Source of the DNA: Rotaria macrura
Lineage: Eukaryota; Rotifera; Eurotatoria; Philodinida; Philodinidae
DNA length: 64,000 nucleotides
Direction of reading: 5' to 3'
NCBI GenBank assembly: GCA_900239685.1
Contig: OENT01000635.1
Span: forward strand, 7,226-71,225
Part shown: positions 46,901 through 60,174 of the stretch, piece by piece
How positions within the stretch are numbered: the first letter of the stretch is position 1
How the letters are laid out: every line of letters begins with the position of its first letter
Notes under the pieces: model-generated
What the model saw: only the letters and a program-made list of their open reading frames with translations
What the model was told of the DNA's origin: nothing
The model's database searches: none
Program-made: the position numbers and the translations under genes

Positions 46901-48047
46901 ATCAAAAATGCTCAGGAAAGATCACGAAGCAAAAAGTTTATTAACTAGTGAATTCGATGATACATGTCAAACGGAAAAACAATCCGAAACACAAATGATT
47001 ACTGAAAATTGTGAACATAATAAATTTATCATTCCAACAAGTCATTCTAATATGTCAACTATATTCCAAGATGATAAGTCAATGAAAATATCTACGAAAT
47101 CATCTCCTGACAATGTTCTTTCACGTGGTTTTCATCTTTGGTTGCAAGAAAGTCAAGCATTATCACAAGAAAAAGATAAATCATCGTCAAATCGTGGTTT
47201 AACGCAAGCATTAGAAAGTCTTGTTATACGACCATTGGAAATTGATGATCAGTCTGAAGTTGAAAATTCTTCCATGCAATCACAAATCATACCATCGACT
47301 TATACAATGGATGTTCGTGTAGAAAAAAGAATTCATATTAACTATGCATATTTCATTAACCATCCAAGTTCTATTTCAACATCTTCTTACATAATAACTC
47401 AATCGAACCAAAGAAAATTCAATGATAATGATGATGATCAAAGAAAAGATAATTCCGATGATGAAGACGATAAAAGAAATAATCGATTTATAAAGAACCG
47501 TTTTCAACAATCGAACACTCAATCATTAACAAAATCAAAACCACAATCAGACTCTATTAATGATAATCATTCACAAATCAATTTCAGCACAGATGATGTA
47601 CAGAGATGTTTAGGCGAAGATTTTTATCATCAAATCAATAATAACAATCTGAACATGAATAACAACAATAACAATCATACACTTAGTTATGATGATTGGG
47701 CACAATTTGTTGAATATGAGAAATCTTATTTTATCGGATATGATCTATCAACATCATTAGAATGTTACTATGCTCAAACATTAGATGATGATACATTCCT
47801 TGCAAATGCAGCACCTGCACAACATTCAATTCAATATGAAAAACAACGTTATGGCGACTTTTTAAGATCAAATAATGATATTCGAGTACCTGAATCGATG
47901 ACAACATTATCAACATATAAATGTAAACCATCTGAATCATTTCGAAAATGGAAAAAACACATAACTATTTCAAATCAATCGGAAAATGATGATGAAATAT
48001 TTATATCACATTCGATGAATGGTATTTGTCGACAAGTACAACCGTAA
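28983..48047 (+). CDS. Giant disordered protein of two unrecognised repeat modules
   Basis: Seven exons join in frame: 28983-29745, 30706-31070, 31140-31266, 31334-31439, 31500-31808, 31876-43318 and 43374-48047 (TAA). The total is 17,787 nt, 5,928 codons, of which 84 lie in a gap. Exon 6 alone is 11.4 kb. The N-terminal 250 residues include a folded-looking acidic part (REEILEIIHLDHYPTLLERW, then DLIIEDHVEFEEDEP) and a very basic patch (FRKIRKRRIKRKRQKQ). The rest is Ser/Thr/Gln/Asn-rich and disordered. Module A, about 25 residues (IYDDYPWY-x4-Y-x-I-x-DAE), occurs four times; module B, about 90 residues, about fifteen times. Lysine runs resemble nuclear localisation signals. The C-terminus has a distinct aromatic stretch (SYDDWAQFVEYEKSYFIGYD). 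There is no membrane segment or known enzyme domain. Function is unknown; the length, repeats and charge blocks suggest a scaffold. AATAAA lies at 48568-48573. Confidence 0.82.
39650..41890 (+). repeat. Recent tandem triplication of about 684 bp within exon 6
   Basis: Three units starting near 39650, 40321 and 41252 share long near-identical DNA blocks, for example CATACTTCATGGAAACTCCA at 39781 and 40465 (spacing 684 nt) and a diverged match at 41398. The block ACTTTAGCATCGACTAGCAC also occurs in all three. Spacing is a multiple of three, so the frame is kept (about 228 residues per unit). The gap 40798-41050 falls inside the second unit. Confidence 0.88.
40798..41050. other. Assembly gap (253 N) inside the tandem units
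   Basis: The flanks ...AAACCATCAACCAG and GAAATGACAACAGTTACGAC are adjacent in the first unit, separated by a single T (40112-40138). A one-base gap would therefore restore a normal unit, while 253 keeps the frame too (1 + 252). The gap may hide extra copies or nothing at all. Confidence 1.
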
Positions 48048-51000
48048 ACATAAACATGATTGTTTTTCTTTCTTTTTTTTTGTTTGTTTGTTTTTCTCAT
48101 TTTATTTATTCATCTAGTCGAGCAACATTTACTCTCTATTTAAACGAACATTTTTTAAACAGATGAGTGAATACATATGTGTTTATACATTCATCAATGT
48201 GTTCACACGAAAATTTTAGAGAACAAAATATAAACATTTTTTAAAATATAGACTTTATATCTCTGGCGTATCATTCTTAGTTAGTATTCGATTCAATTAA
48301 TAATGTAGCGATTTTCTTATTACAGAACAATGAAAATCATCTTGTTTCTTTTAAACTCGTTCATGATGAATCATTTCTATCGTCTCGTGTATCGATTATC
48401 TTTTCACTTGTGTGTGACATGTGAAAGAGTTTTGCACGTTTTTGTATCTATTTTCTTCTTTATTTGTTATACACCTGTTTATCACACATAGTGTTATACA
48501 CGGTACTTCTTTGTTATGTTTTAATTTTAGTTGAATCGATTAGATTAAAATGAACGAGAAAATCAATAATAAAAGTAAAAAAAACTTCAATTTTAAAGAT
48601 TTTTCAAATTGATTTTATCAATTGTGAACAAAGATCGTCAATCGATACAAATCTATTGAATAAATGATCTTCTACTATTGCATGACTCATATAATCAGGT
48701 ACGTATATCTTCGTCTTGGATTGTAGTTCCAAACTATTATTAGGGTTTGATCAATGTAGAGGTACTCTTGAAAAAGCATCCGCATTCATTGACAATGAGT
48801 AAGAAAACAAAACTTTCTGAATATTTATACATTTACAAGGAAATGACTATCCTTATAGTGTATTCATACAATGACTAGCATGTTTCTCCGATATTTACAT
48901 GTTGCAATATTCTGCAGGTTTCATTCGAAAAACAAAAGAATGTTTGTTTCATCAAAACTATATTGGATTTTTTAAAACGATCAACTTTCACTCGAAAATA
49001 GAACAAATCTAAAACTTGAACTGAAACCAATCTCTATATAGTCACATCATCAAAACAAATGATACGTGTTAGTTGGAGAATAGTTTATTTGAAAATCATA
49101 CATGTAAACGTAACTCATGTGATACATTATTATTTAAATAACAAACAGTATTAAGAAGATTTTGATATTATCCATTTACTTTCTAATACTCGATTGGTTT
49201 TAAACGACACTACTTTCGATGAAAATATTCTAGTTTTGATGTTCCATTTCGTGCATATCTGTCACATAAGATCTTCAAAAATATTATTAGTTTCAAGATT
49301 GTTATCTCGAAATTATCAATCTATAATACATAGGATGCATCCTTCTGATAATGGAATGAATTATCGTGTATATTCCATATCGTATTTGTCCTATTTACGA
49401 TATAATATATCAATCAAACATGACATTAAATATTACATTGAAAAAGAAAAAAGAAAAATCTATAAACACTTTTTATTTCGAGTTATCATCTGTCAAATTC
49501 TGACAAGATTGAATATGATGCATGCACCAAACGAGAATAATAATTTCATCACGTCTATTGAGTATTTGCATTCCATGATTGATTACATAGATAAATGTTT
49601 GCGATTAGAGGAAACTAGTGATAAAATTCTAATTTTGTTCGATATTTTTCTTTAGATAGTATTCTCAATAAATCAAGAATGTATGTCAAAGTCAAGTTTA
49701 AAAATCTCATGAAAAATATATTTATCTTTCGAACGTGTAATAGAGTATAAACAGATTAAAATTAATTTCTTCGATCGATATTTATGTTCGAAGAACAACA
49801 TATTTAACTTCCATTGTACAATGTACATTAAACCTTAGAGATTTACTTGTTTTGAAACTCCACCATGAAATATTCTTTGTTACAAAACAACAATGATTCT
49901 GATTCGTGATTGATAAGATTGTATTATATTCGATGTTATGAACAATTCAAGATCAATTGAGCCGTCTTTATTAGAATCAATAATGAAAAATTATCTAGTT
50001 TCGAATCATGGATACTTTCCTAGTAATATACCGAGAATTTCGTCTGTAACTGTGATAAATTAGTAAAACTCTATTAAAAGATGCGTGATATTCATTATGA
50101 ATCTAATCCGTAAACGGTTTTTGAAACAGTCAAACTAACAGAAAATTGATTCGATTTTATGGTATCATTAAAAATTAAATGGTTGACTGATCTACCACAA
50201 TCATGATTCTGTTATTATTAGAAATGTCGAAATCAGTGTGACATATTCTCATTTTACATGAAGTTCTGTTACAATACGAACTACGAGATATTGATGGCAA
50301 TGTTTTCACTCCATGTCTATTCATCTCAGGAGATTCAATATTTACTTATCTGTGACGAAGATTGATTGATAATAATGCAGTTATATTCTAAATAAAAAAC
50401 GGTCACGTTCGTGCCATAAGTATGTTTACAAGCAGTGACAATGACACTTATATGAATCGAAGCCATTCGATTTGATACCATGAAGAAGACGAGTTGTTGT
50501 TACAATACAATACATAGAATATCGGGTCTGAATTGCATGAATGCAGAAAAGGAAATTATAAGAAATCTAAAAAAAACGAACTATCAATTGTTCAAAATTT
50601 TTACATCTTTAGTTTTACAATTCATCCGAAATGTGAAAGAAAATCGTACTCAATTAAAATCAGTTACATTCGAACTTTGAAAAATATCTTCTTGTTAAAT
50701 TGATTCTGATGTATGGAAAGTTCTCAGTAGAATTATTTTTACACTACATCCTTTCTCATGATTGATACCTACTAATGTGCATGTACTTGATCTATTCATA
50801 CTATTGATTTATTATATATATCAGTATTTCATTGAAGCGCATGCTTTTTACAAGAGACTCTTATGAAAGCAAAAATTCGAAGAATAATACTCAATCATAA
50901 AATTTTTACCGTAGTTTATCAATTGTTGAGTGAACTTGAACTTAATAGAAAGTGTTGACTAAGATATTCATGACTTCTGAATGATATAATCTAGAAATCT

Positions 51001-53908
51001 GTGTGGTGCATTTTTAAAATGTAACTATACTATCATCGCCCGGGATATGCAGGTTTTCAGGAAATTTCATTTACAATATTTAATAAAAACGTTACTGTGC
51101 GATTCGATTGATTTTCTTCTCTACTTTTCATATATTCCTATTGCACCAGTCTAATTTCTTCCAACTAAAAGTGATTTAAAACACACTTTCATAATCTAAA
51201 ACAATGTTAACTGTCACCATGAGATGCTTCTACTCATTCTGATATTCAAGTTATAATACATTCTTATGTAGATAGTGCCTGTGTAAATAGACATGAACAT
51301 ATTGTTTTGTTCACGCGAAAAGTTTATCATCATTAAAGTCGGTGAAACACAAACAAGATCTTTGGTTATGAGTAGACTTCGTGATGGTAAACTCGACTTG
51401 ATTCAGGCAAGATCTCTAGAGTATGATCAAAGGTAAATGAATTACTATTTTGATAACAGATTTATCTACAAAGTAGCGATGTCCTGTGGGCTAAGTGTTG
51501 GCAAATGATGGTATGCGATAAGAATTTATTATCGTAGACATTCACTGCAAATATCAGTTCAATGTCATAAACCAAGAAAAGCAGAATTTCAGATTAAAGA
51601 AGACAACGTTTATTGCAGACTATATGTAGAGCAAATTTTTTCACATGTTTACTTTGTTGTAATGGGAATATGATAAAAATCAATCACTCAGATTTTGAAA
51701 TTTATTGATGCCGAGAATAAGAACATGAAAAAAATTTGTCAAATGTGTAATCTTATGTATTAGTTTGACAACTATGTTTCTTTTTTTCTTTCTCTATTTC
51801 TTGTCTACTATTTCGGACAAAGAGTTCAAGTGAAATTCTTGATTTTGAGTAGTTTGATTAGTCTATTTGGACATCGTTCATCATCAAGAAAATTGATCAT
51901 ACTTAGCAATCTATTTGAGCATTCATCTAGATGTTTAATCTAAATTATAACTAAAAGCATATGCAAAGAACATAGTTTACGATCAAGCTAGGTATGAAAC
52001 ATGTGATGACGATGATGATAGTAACCGTAAATAATCGACAAACAATATTGTTGATCGATGTATGATACGACCGAGCCAAAGATGCATACGTGTTGAAAGC
52101 TTCATGGTTGTAAATGTGTCTAGATGCTTTTTTTTCTGACATCTATCAGCTTTAATTTTGTTCGTGTGTTAAATTATGATGATAGCAAGAAAACAATAAA
52201 CACCTTCATGGGAGAAAGAACAAAATACATTATAGTCATTGAAACGTTAAATATCAAGGTAAACATGTTAGTCGTATTACTTGGAATAGAAAACAAGGTT
52301 CTGAATCTAATTTCAAAGGAATAGATTTTAAATAATAAGAATTAGAAAGTTTCCGAGAAGATTAATCTATTCATTGATGTATATGTGATGCATTGATCTT
52401 TTAATATTACGTCATTGATTATTGATAGATTCGAGATATTTATTCCATACTGTATATCATACTGATTTTTACAGGCCAATGGATAATATAGTATACAGTG
52501 ACCGGAAGAGAGCAAAACGTTAATACTCATGTGTCTCTCTTTTGATATTAACTATGCATATTTTTTCTTCATCATTTATCTACACAAGTCTATGTAACGA
52601 TTATCCTTTTTCTACAATTCGATAAAACATAAAAGAATGACAATGTCAAATAATGCTTTCGTCATTTTCTTTTCATTTCTTGGGTTCATATGTAAGATTT
52701 GTGTGTAGAAAAAGAGTGACGAAAGCTTCTTATCTGGTTTCAAGTTTACATGACAAAGAAACGAAGTGATCGATTTCATTTTTCTTATTCTTTTTTTTTG
52801 TCTTTCTCATCTTACATTTGTTGAAGAATGAAAACCAATGATATTATGATATTACCATCGATACTATTAACAAAGACATATTATGTATTGCACGAAGAGA
52901 CAATATACACATACGACAGAGATGACAATAACAATGCCGACAAGTTATCCGAGATAGGTAAGCGAAAAATAGAAAGTATTTATCTTTTCTTCTATATGAA
53001 GAAAGTGATCGATGTAGGTGGTTTCAACCGATGCTTTAATCCTGTGCAATAGACATCGTCATTCGAGAATATAATCGTTCAATTTATGTCTAAACAATTA
53101 TTGTCAGAGTACAAAAGGAAAAATAGACAAGTGTGTCAAAAGGTTGACTGTGTTGTCTTTTTTCCTCTTCGCTTAATCCTTACTTCTCGATCTTAATTAT
53201 CTTTATTTTGTCTATTAGTCATCTGATCATCATTATCTTTGATAGCAGTAGAAAAGAATCTGCTGCTGTGAGAAGATACGATCTGACATACGATCCGATA
53301 TGATCATCAGAGATCACCTTGCCATCCTATGTATGTAGAGTATACTTATAAGACGTTCATATTTTCTATATCTTTCTTATGTTCTTTTTGTTGTCAATAT
53401 TGTCGGAAGAGTAGCTATAGAGAGATGCTGCCTCATCATCTCATTCTATGTAATTTTGTATATTCTGCCGAGATATCCAGAGAGAAAGAACAAAAGGAAA
53501 AGGAACAAGATAGAATTGTACAGTGAGTGGAATAAACCTCTTCTGTTCTTTCCTCTGTGCGAACAGACGATCATTCGTCTTGCGCATCTTTGCATCTTTC
53601 TTTCTCTCTCTCTCTCTCTCGTCCTATGATTCTCGAGTAATGTAACCAAAGATAAATGTTTACTTTATACGTTAAAGCTCACTAAGAAAAAAAAAGGAAG
53701 ACGAAGAAATTATCTTGCTCATATATTAGACGATTACTGAAAAAGCACAATACTATGATCTCGTAGTTTAACAACTAGCAAAGCTTTATTTTATTTACTT
53801 TTTATTCATTAATTTTCTAAGAAAACAACTTCATGGGTAAGACCAACAAAATGATTTTTCATTTGGCAATAGGTTTTCTTCAATTTTATTTCAGACCCAT
53901 CCGAGCCT
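48048..53908. other. 5.9 kb spacer with 3' UTR and 5' leader regions
   Basis: 48048-48573 is the probable 3' UTR of the giant gene. Most of the rest is AT-rich and without recognisable genes. A donor GTAAGA at 53837 and an acceptor ending TTATTTCAG at 53894 suggest a 5' untranslated exon and a small intron ahead of the HSPA12-like start. A CT microsatellite lies at about 53600-53621. One longer open frame is listed separately. Confidence 0.45.
49239..49655 (+). CDS. Unrecognised open frame (138 codons), doubtful gene
   Basis: The frame is open from ATG 49239 to TAG, unusually long for DNA this AT-rich. Upstream it is open for another 15 codons. It contains MHPSDNGMNYRVYSISYLSY and a basic IEKEKRKIYKHFLFRVIICQ. 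No domain, signal peptide or repeat is recognisable, and no splice partners were found. It may be chance, a decayed gene, or a small lineage-specific gene. Confidence 0.25.
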   Translation: MFHFVHICHIRSSKILLVSRLLSRNYQSIIHRMHPSDNGMNYRVYSISYLSYLRYNISIKHDIKYYIEKEKRKIYKHFLFRVIICQILTRLNMMHAPNENNNFITSIEYLHSMIDYIDKCLRLEETSDKILILFDIFL

Positions 53909-56900
53909 ATGAATATCGATCAATTACCATCAGGAACCCATACGAATGAACGAAATCTATCAGAACATTACCCGTATTCATCGTATGAACATCTTCCTAC
54001 CGAACAAAAATATATTTCTTCATTATCCTTTGGTACATCAACACATCCACCTACGACAGCAACTAATGCTATGAATCGTCATTCATTGAATCCCATAACA
54101 TCGGAGGATTCTGGAAACGAATCATCAATAAACTATCATAAGAAAATCAATTCACATTTTGTCGTTGTTGCCATCGATTTTGGTACAACCTTTAGCGGGT
54201 ATGCATTTGCATTTACACGAGACATTGATTCGATTTTAATGATGCGGAAAGTTGATGGCAATGATCCCGGTTAGTTTTCTTGCTTTATTTAAAAAAAAAA
54301 TAACATCTCATTTGAATCGTAAGTTGTAAACAAAGTAAAAAATTCTCGTTTGATTAATAGGTGTAATTAATCAAAAAACGCCAACGACAATACTTTTAAC
54401 ACCAAATTTAGAATTTCATTCGTTTGGATTTTTCGCACGAGATTTCTTTCATGATCTTGATCTTGATGAAGCGAAACGATGGCTATTTTTTGAGAAATTC
54501 AAAATGCATCTTCATCATACACAAGTAAGAAGTTTTCACTAATTCAATCGAGAACAAATAACGATCGATTGAAGATTAATTCTATCATTAAATCTAGAGG
54601 TTAACAGTATTATGTAAGGAAATAGTTATATTCACTCAATAGATGATCTATTACATCATTCAAGTAAAATGTGATAGTGATTGACGACTGTTTAATAGAG
54701 CACAAAAAACAAGAAGAAGATTCATAATCTCATAATTAATTTGTTTGACGTCTGCGATTTATTGTTGTTCTTAACTTTGATCATTTAATTACATTTTTCC
54801 GCTTGAAAAGCAAATGATTTCTACTAATGAATAGCACAGATTAGCAACTGTTCAAATATAGGACTACACGTGTTCCTTTCTATTTCATGAGATCCACATC
54901 TTTGTCTCTTCTTCTTATGCCGACAATAAAATATTGGACACTGTACAGACATCTCCATGATAGACATGGAATGAATGATACATCTGTTGATGTGAATTCG
55001 ATTAAAAAAATACATTTGTGTCTACATATCTTCACACGTATATAATCATTTCTTTTTCGCTTCATATACTTTATCAAACTTAGTCCTAACATCATTTGAC
55101 TCTTATCTATTTTGCTCTGTCTTTCTCTTTCTCTACGTTTTTTTTCACGTAATATGACTATATAAATCTATATAGGATCTCAATACCCAAACATTGATTG
55201 CTGCAAGCAATGGACGAAAAGTTCCTGCATTAACAATATTTACATATGCGTTACAATATTTTAAAGAACATGCTCTACGTGAACTTAGCGATCAATCAGG
55301 CACCAGATTTGTTAATGAAGATGTCCGATGGGTCATTACGGTGCCTGCTATATGGAAACAATCAGCTAAACAATTTATGCGAGAAGCAGCTTATCAAGTT
55401 AGTAGTATTCAATAAACGAATGAAAACCTTATTTCTTTCTATTATATTCCTTAGGCTGGTATTGCTTCGAGAGAATTTCCTGATCAATTACTTATTGCTT
55501 TAGAACCAGAAGCAGCATCGATATACATTCGTAAACTTCGAATGCATCAATTTATTCCTGATGAAACTCCAGTCTATTCTCGTAATTCAGTTCGACGTGA
55601 ATATGGTGCACTATCATCTTCATTTTCCAATCAATCATCACCAATACTATTCGATTCGGATAAATGTTAGTATTTGTAGATAAGAGAAACAGTATTTGAC
55701 AGTTGATGATATTTAATCTTTCTGTCAAAAAAAAAAAGAAAAGAAAAGCCATATGTACAACAGAAAGATGAAAAGTTAGACAAAAAAAATAAACTGAATA
55801 GCTTTCTAGTACATGGATATGCGTACATATATAGATAGATATATAATATCAATTAACAGAAAAAGTATGAGAAGCTTGTCGCATGTTTTCTTTTATCACA
55901 GGAACCATGATTCAACCAGTATACATACAACAGATATAACTAATCTCTCGCAATAGAAATTTTAGTGATAGTCTTTGTAAAGTTTTCGAAATAAATCATG
56001 ATCAGTAGAGAAAAAAATTTGTAGAAAAAGATCGAAATATAGAGATTTAAACTCTCAGAGAAGAAACGAATTTCTCTTGTAAGAAAGAAAAGTGGACTCT
56101 TATTAGAAAAACGAAGAAAATTCAGTTCTCAATTATTTTACATTTGGTAAGGCATCGATTGAAGCTAAAAACGAAGCATATTTAAATACAAAAACAATGT
56201 AAAAAATACAATAAATTTTATATAGTTGAATAGTTATTAGTGATATAAACTGCTGTCTAGATTATTTGAATCCGTGCATTGTATTGCCATGAAAATAATC
56301 AAAATTGTCCAAAAACAAGTACAGACAGTTCAAGCACTTTCCAACATATTTTAATCGAAAGAACTATTTCATACAAATAAATCGTCGACAAGAATTCGAT
56401 GCAAGTCTACTGTAGTCACGTGTGTGTTCAGTAGACATTGTTTGTTTGTTTGTTTTTGAAAAACATTTTTCAATTGCCATAGTACGCTCTTCACTGACAA
56501 ATACAAAAGATAAACTTCTTAGATTTGTTTGATTTTCTATTGAACTAGTTTCTGCCGATCAAATCGAATATAGTACAATTAAGCAAGCGTTTGAAGTGGT
56601 TTTGGATCGTGGTACACGTTATATTGTAGTTGATTGCGGTGGAGGTACAGTTGATATGACTGTCCATGAATTAGATAATAAAATGGGAACTTTAAAAGAA
56701 TTATATAAAGCCACTGGTGGACCCTATGGTTCAGTCGGTATGTTTGTTTTTCAATAATAGGTTAATATTGTTCTGTCGTAATTAAAATATAAATTATTTC
56801 TAGGTGTTGATCAAGAATTTGAAAAATTAATGATTACAATATTTAGCAAAGAATTAATGGAAGACTTTAAAGTAAAACGACCAGCTGGTTATGTAGATTT

Positions 56901-58335
56901 AATGATAGCATTCGAAGCGCGAAAACGTACGGCTAGTCCATTTAAGAATAATCCATTAAATATTTCATTACCATTTTCATTCATTGATTATTACAAGAAG
57001 AAAAAGGTAATATTTATTTAATGAACATTTATGTATCGTAGTTTAATCTTTAGTATAATAAAAATCAGTTTTCATACTAAACAATGCTTATTGGAGTGAT
57101 TTCTTTTGCTCAGATAATTTCTCGTATCGATCACTCGCATGAGACTTGACTTAGTCAACATTTTTGTGTACACAAACGACAACGTAGCGATTGCATTTAT
57201 GAAATTATGTTTTCTTTACGTTAGGTATTGCCGTATATCCGTCATTGTTGAGCTACGTCCTATTTGCTTTAAAGACAATACGAATTTTCACCTGATAACT
57301 CTTTTATAATTAATCCGATGGTAGTATTTGTTTACCGCTAGGGCTCAACAGTTGAATCTGCTATTCGTCGATATGGTGATCCTGACATAAAATGGTCGTC
57401 ACAAGGCATGATGCGTTTAACACCAGAAGCCATGAAGCGTCTTTTTCATCCGACAGTTGAAAAAATAAAAGGTTCCATTGGAGATGTTTTAAATAGTCCA
57501 GATGTGAAAGGTAAAACTCGATTATAAGTTGTACACAGAAAAGACAACACACTTATGATTTTATTGATTTAGGAATTCAATATCTTTTTCTTGTTGGTGG
57601 TTTCGCTGAATCACCGATACTTCAGCATGAAATTCGTCGAGCTTTTTCATCAATTTTGAAAGTGATCATTCCTCAAGATGTTTCACTATCGATATTAAAA
57701 GGTTTGTTTTCAATTATAAAATAAAAAACATGAAGAAAAAGAAAAATGAAATCGAACTTCTTGTTAAAGGTGCTGTTCTATTTGGACTTGATCCAACCAT
57801 CGTTAATGTTCGTCGTTCACGTTTAACTTACGGAGTTTCGGTATTGAATCGTTTCGTTTCCGATTATCATCCGATTGAGAAGAAAATTGTTAAAGATAAT
57901 ATTGAATGGTGTGCTGATATATTTGATAAGTTTGTTCTTGTTGATCAATCGATTGGTCTTGGCGATACAGTTGTAAGAAAATATACACCGGCAAGACATA
58001 ATCAAGCACAATGTATAATATCATTTTATTGTTCCGAATCAGATAAACCCATGTATGTTACAGATTCAGGTGTAAGAAAAATTGGTAAGAGACCGTTCTT
58101 TATCAAGCTATTTATTGAATAAGAATAATTGCTTTTCTTAGGTACTCTGGTTCTGGATATGTTTTATGATGGACAGACACCTATCAATCATCAGATTCCC
58201 TCAACGAATACGAAAGATCGTCGACGTGAAATTCAAACGCGTATGGTTTTTGGTGATACTGAAATAAAAGTTAGCGCACTTGATATAACTACTGGCAAAT
58301 GTGTCCGAGCTACAATTGATTTCCTCAATAAATAA
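53909..58335 (+). CDS. HSPA12-like Hsp70-family ATPase, complete
   Basis: Ten exons join in frame (2,157 nt, 718 aa): 53909-54269, 54361-54524, 55176-55397, 55455-55665, 56549-56737, 56804-57006, 57342-57510, 57573-57701, 57770-58084, 58142-58335 (TAA). A Ser/Thr-rich leader of about 85 residues precedes the actin-like ATPase fold. Phosphate 1 is [17 protein letters not shown], phosphate 2 [18 protein letters not shown], and the adenosine motif [38 protein letters not shown] and the [18 protein letters not shown] loop are typical of the HSPA12 branch rather than canonical Hsp70. There is no EEVD tail and no classical substrate-binding domain, as in that branch. Length is close to vertebrate HSPA12A/B (about 675-690). 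All catalytic motifs look intact. The client is unknown. Neighbours give no functional hint. Confidence 0.92.
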
Positions 58336-58918
58336 TATTATCTGTTGATATACATATATATATACATACGCGCACATATTGACGTATAGTCAAATATTGA
58401 TCAGTAGGATAATTATATCTTAAATTATTTTTCGTTTCAATTTCATGTCAGCATTATAGATAAAAGAAATTTCTTGAACTTCGTTCGTTTTGTTTTTGTT
58501 ATTCATGTATTTCTCAGCTTAAAGTTTTGTTTTTCTTTTGCATATACTTGAACATTGAATTCGTTCATTTCTTTCCTTTTGTATTTAGAAAAAAAAACAA
58601 AGAATATGTGATGTACTATTCTTCTATATCACAAACAGGAGAAACGTGTTTTTCCTTCATGCATGTATCCAAATAATCTGTTGTTGTTCTTCTTTTTGAT
58701 TAGACAGATTTTTATTTTACAAATCGCGGGAAGATTTAGATTCTTATAATGAATGATTCTGTATGCAATTGAAAAAATTTGAATATAGAAATAAAATTCT
58801 ATAACGTTTATTTCACATTGTAGCACTACGGTCACATTGATACTTATGACATAGAACGGGTTCAATGATTATTAATGATGAGACTTGAAAATTAACTAGT
58901 CGCTCGATGAAGGATGTA

Positions 58919-60172
58919 CAGTACTCTACAAAAGTCTCCGGCCCCCACTAATTCTTTCATAGAAAACAAAAGATCGAACATTTTAATACATTATTAACGT
59001 TTATTTTATGCTCTGATCATCAATACATAATGAAGTCTCCTTTGTTATTAATAACGTCAGAAATACGATTTTTCATACCTAGTATTGGATTGGTAATTAG
59101 ATCTTGTGTAGAGGCTTTCCATTCGTTTTCATTGCAGAAACTAATGACTTGTAGAGTCGAAGATTTTTTCTTGGCAAATTCATTTTGAGAATCTTCCAAA
59201 CGTTTTCGATCCGATTCAGGTCTGGCGACATTTATGATCAATTAATTCGTTAGACTCTTTTCTGAGATCTCAATTGTTTTGCAAGTTGAGACATATGCTT
59301 TGAATCATTATCTACTTGTAACTCCCAGTTAGTTGAACTCCGTCCAAAGTGGTTCCTGGCAGTCAGCAGTGGATTACGGTTATATAGATCCTACAAAGCA
59401 AGTCAGCTTTGAGATTTTCACGGAAACAGTAAATATGACCAAGGCCGTTACATAAAAAACATCCCAAAATTTTGACCTTCTTGGATACTTTACTGTTCGA
59501 AAAACTTTTCTCTTTCCTGGCAAATTCCAGACACACCGTTTGAGCTAGCTTAGACGTATAGTATGGTCTTATCCGAAAAAAATATTCGATTCCGATCCAT
59601 ATCACGTGTAGCTTGAGCCCATTCAAGGCGTTTCTGTCGATGTTTTTCTGTTAAAAGTAGTTTTGATATTGGCAGACTAAACTGAAGCCCCATATTATTT
59701 CAACCGGCGTCGAATTGTCTCCTGAATCGTGTCTACATCTTTTCGCTTCAGGACACATTGTATATCACGTGTTGTGGCAATATTGTCAGTGCTGGCAAGG
59801 TCACTGATTCGTTGGTCAGTTTTTCCGTTGTACCACGAGGTCGTCCAGTGCGCTTCGAGTCACTTAGATCTTTAGATTCTTTCCACCTGTTGAGCCAGTA
59901 TTATACAGTACTCTTTGCACAATTGATTGCTTTTGCTACAGCCTTCAGACCAAGCTTTGGTCCCAATCGGATGATGAGACAAAAAGACAATTTCGTACCG
60001 TTCATCCAATGAAAGTGACATAGGCTACTATTTATGTATGGAGCAGTCTTTGGAGTTCGAATCGATGTATATGAGCAGGAGGCTGTACTAGCTGTCTATA
60101 TATAGTGATAGAACAGAAATTCAAGAAAATTCTAGAATTTTTTAGGGTGCCGGAGACTTTTGTGGAGTACTG
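58919..60172 (-). mobile_element. Tc1-type DNA transposon flanked by TA
   Basis: The left end is CAGTACTCTACAAAAGTCTCCGGC and the right end complements it with one C/T difference (CAGTACTCCACAAAAGTCTC). TA dinucleotides flank both sides (58917-58918 and 60173-60174), the signature of Tc1/mariner insertion. The length, 1,254 bp, is standard for an autonomous Tc1 element with one transposase gene. That gene, on the minus strand, is broken. Confidence 0.93.
59020..60012 (-). pseudogene. Broken Tc1 transposase with D34E layout
   Basis: Read on the minus strand, the N-terminal part gives a helix-turn-helix region (LGLKAVAKAINCAKSTV, then YWLNRWKESKDLSDSKRTGR with the linker GRPRGTTEK). Next comes RLEWAQATRDMDRNRIFFSD with the first catalytic Asp, KILGCFLCNGLGHIYCF, VDNDSKHMSQLAKQL with the second Asp (about 59289-59311), and SPDLNRIENVWKILKMNL with the Glu (about 59205). 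Thirty-four codons separate the first Asp of DND from the Glu, as in Tc1 enzymes. Stops and frameshifts occur throughout (TAA, TGA and TAA between the last two motifs), so it is inactive. Confidence 0.9.
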
Positions 60173-60174
60173 TA

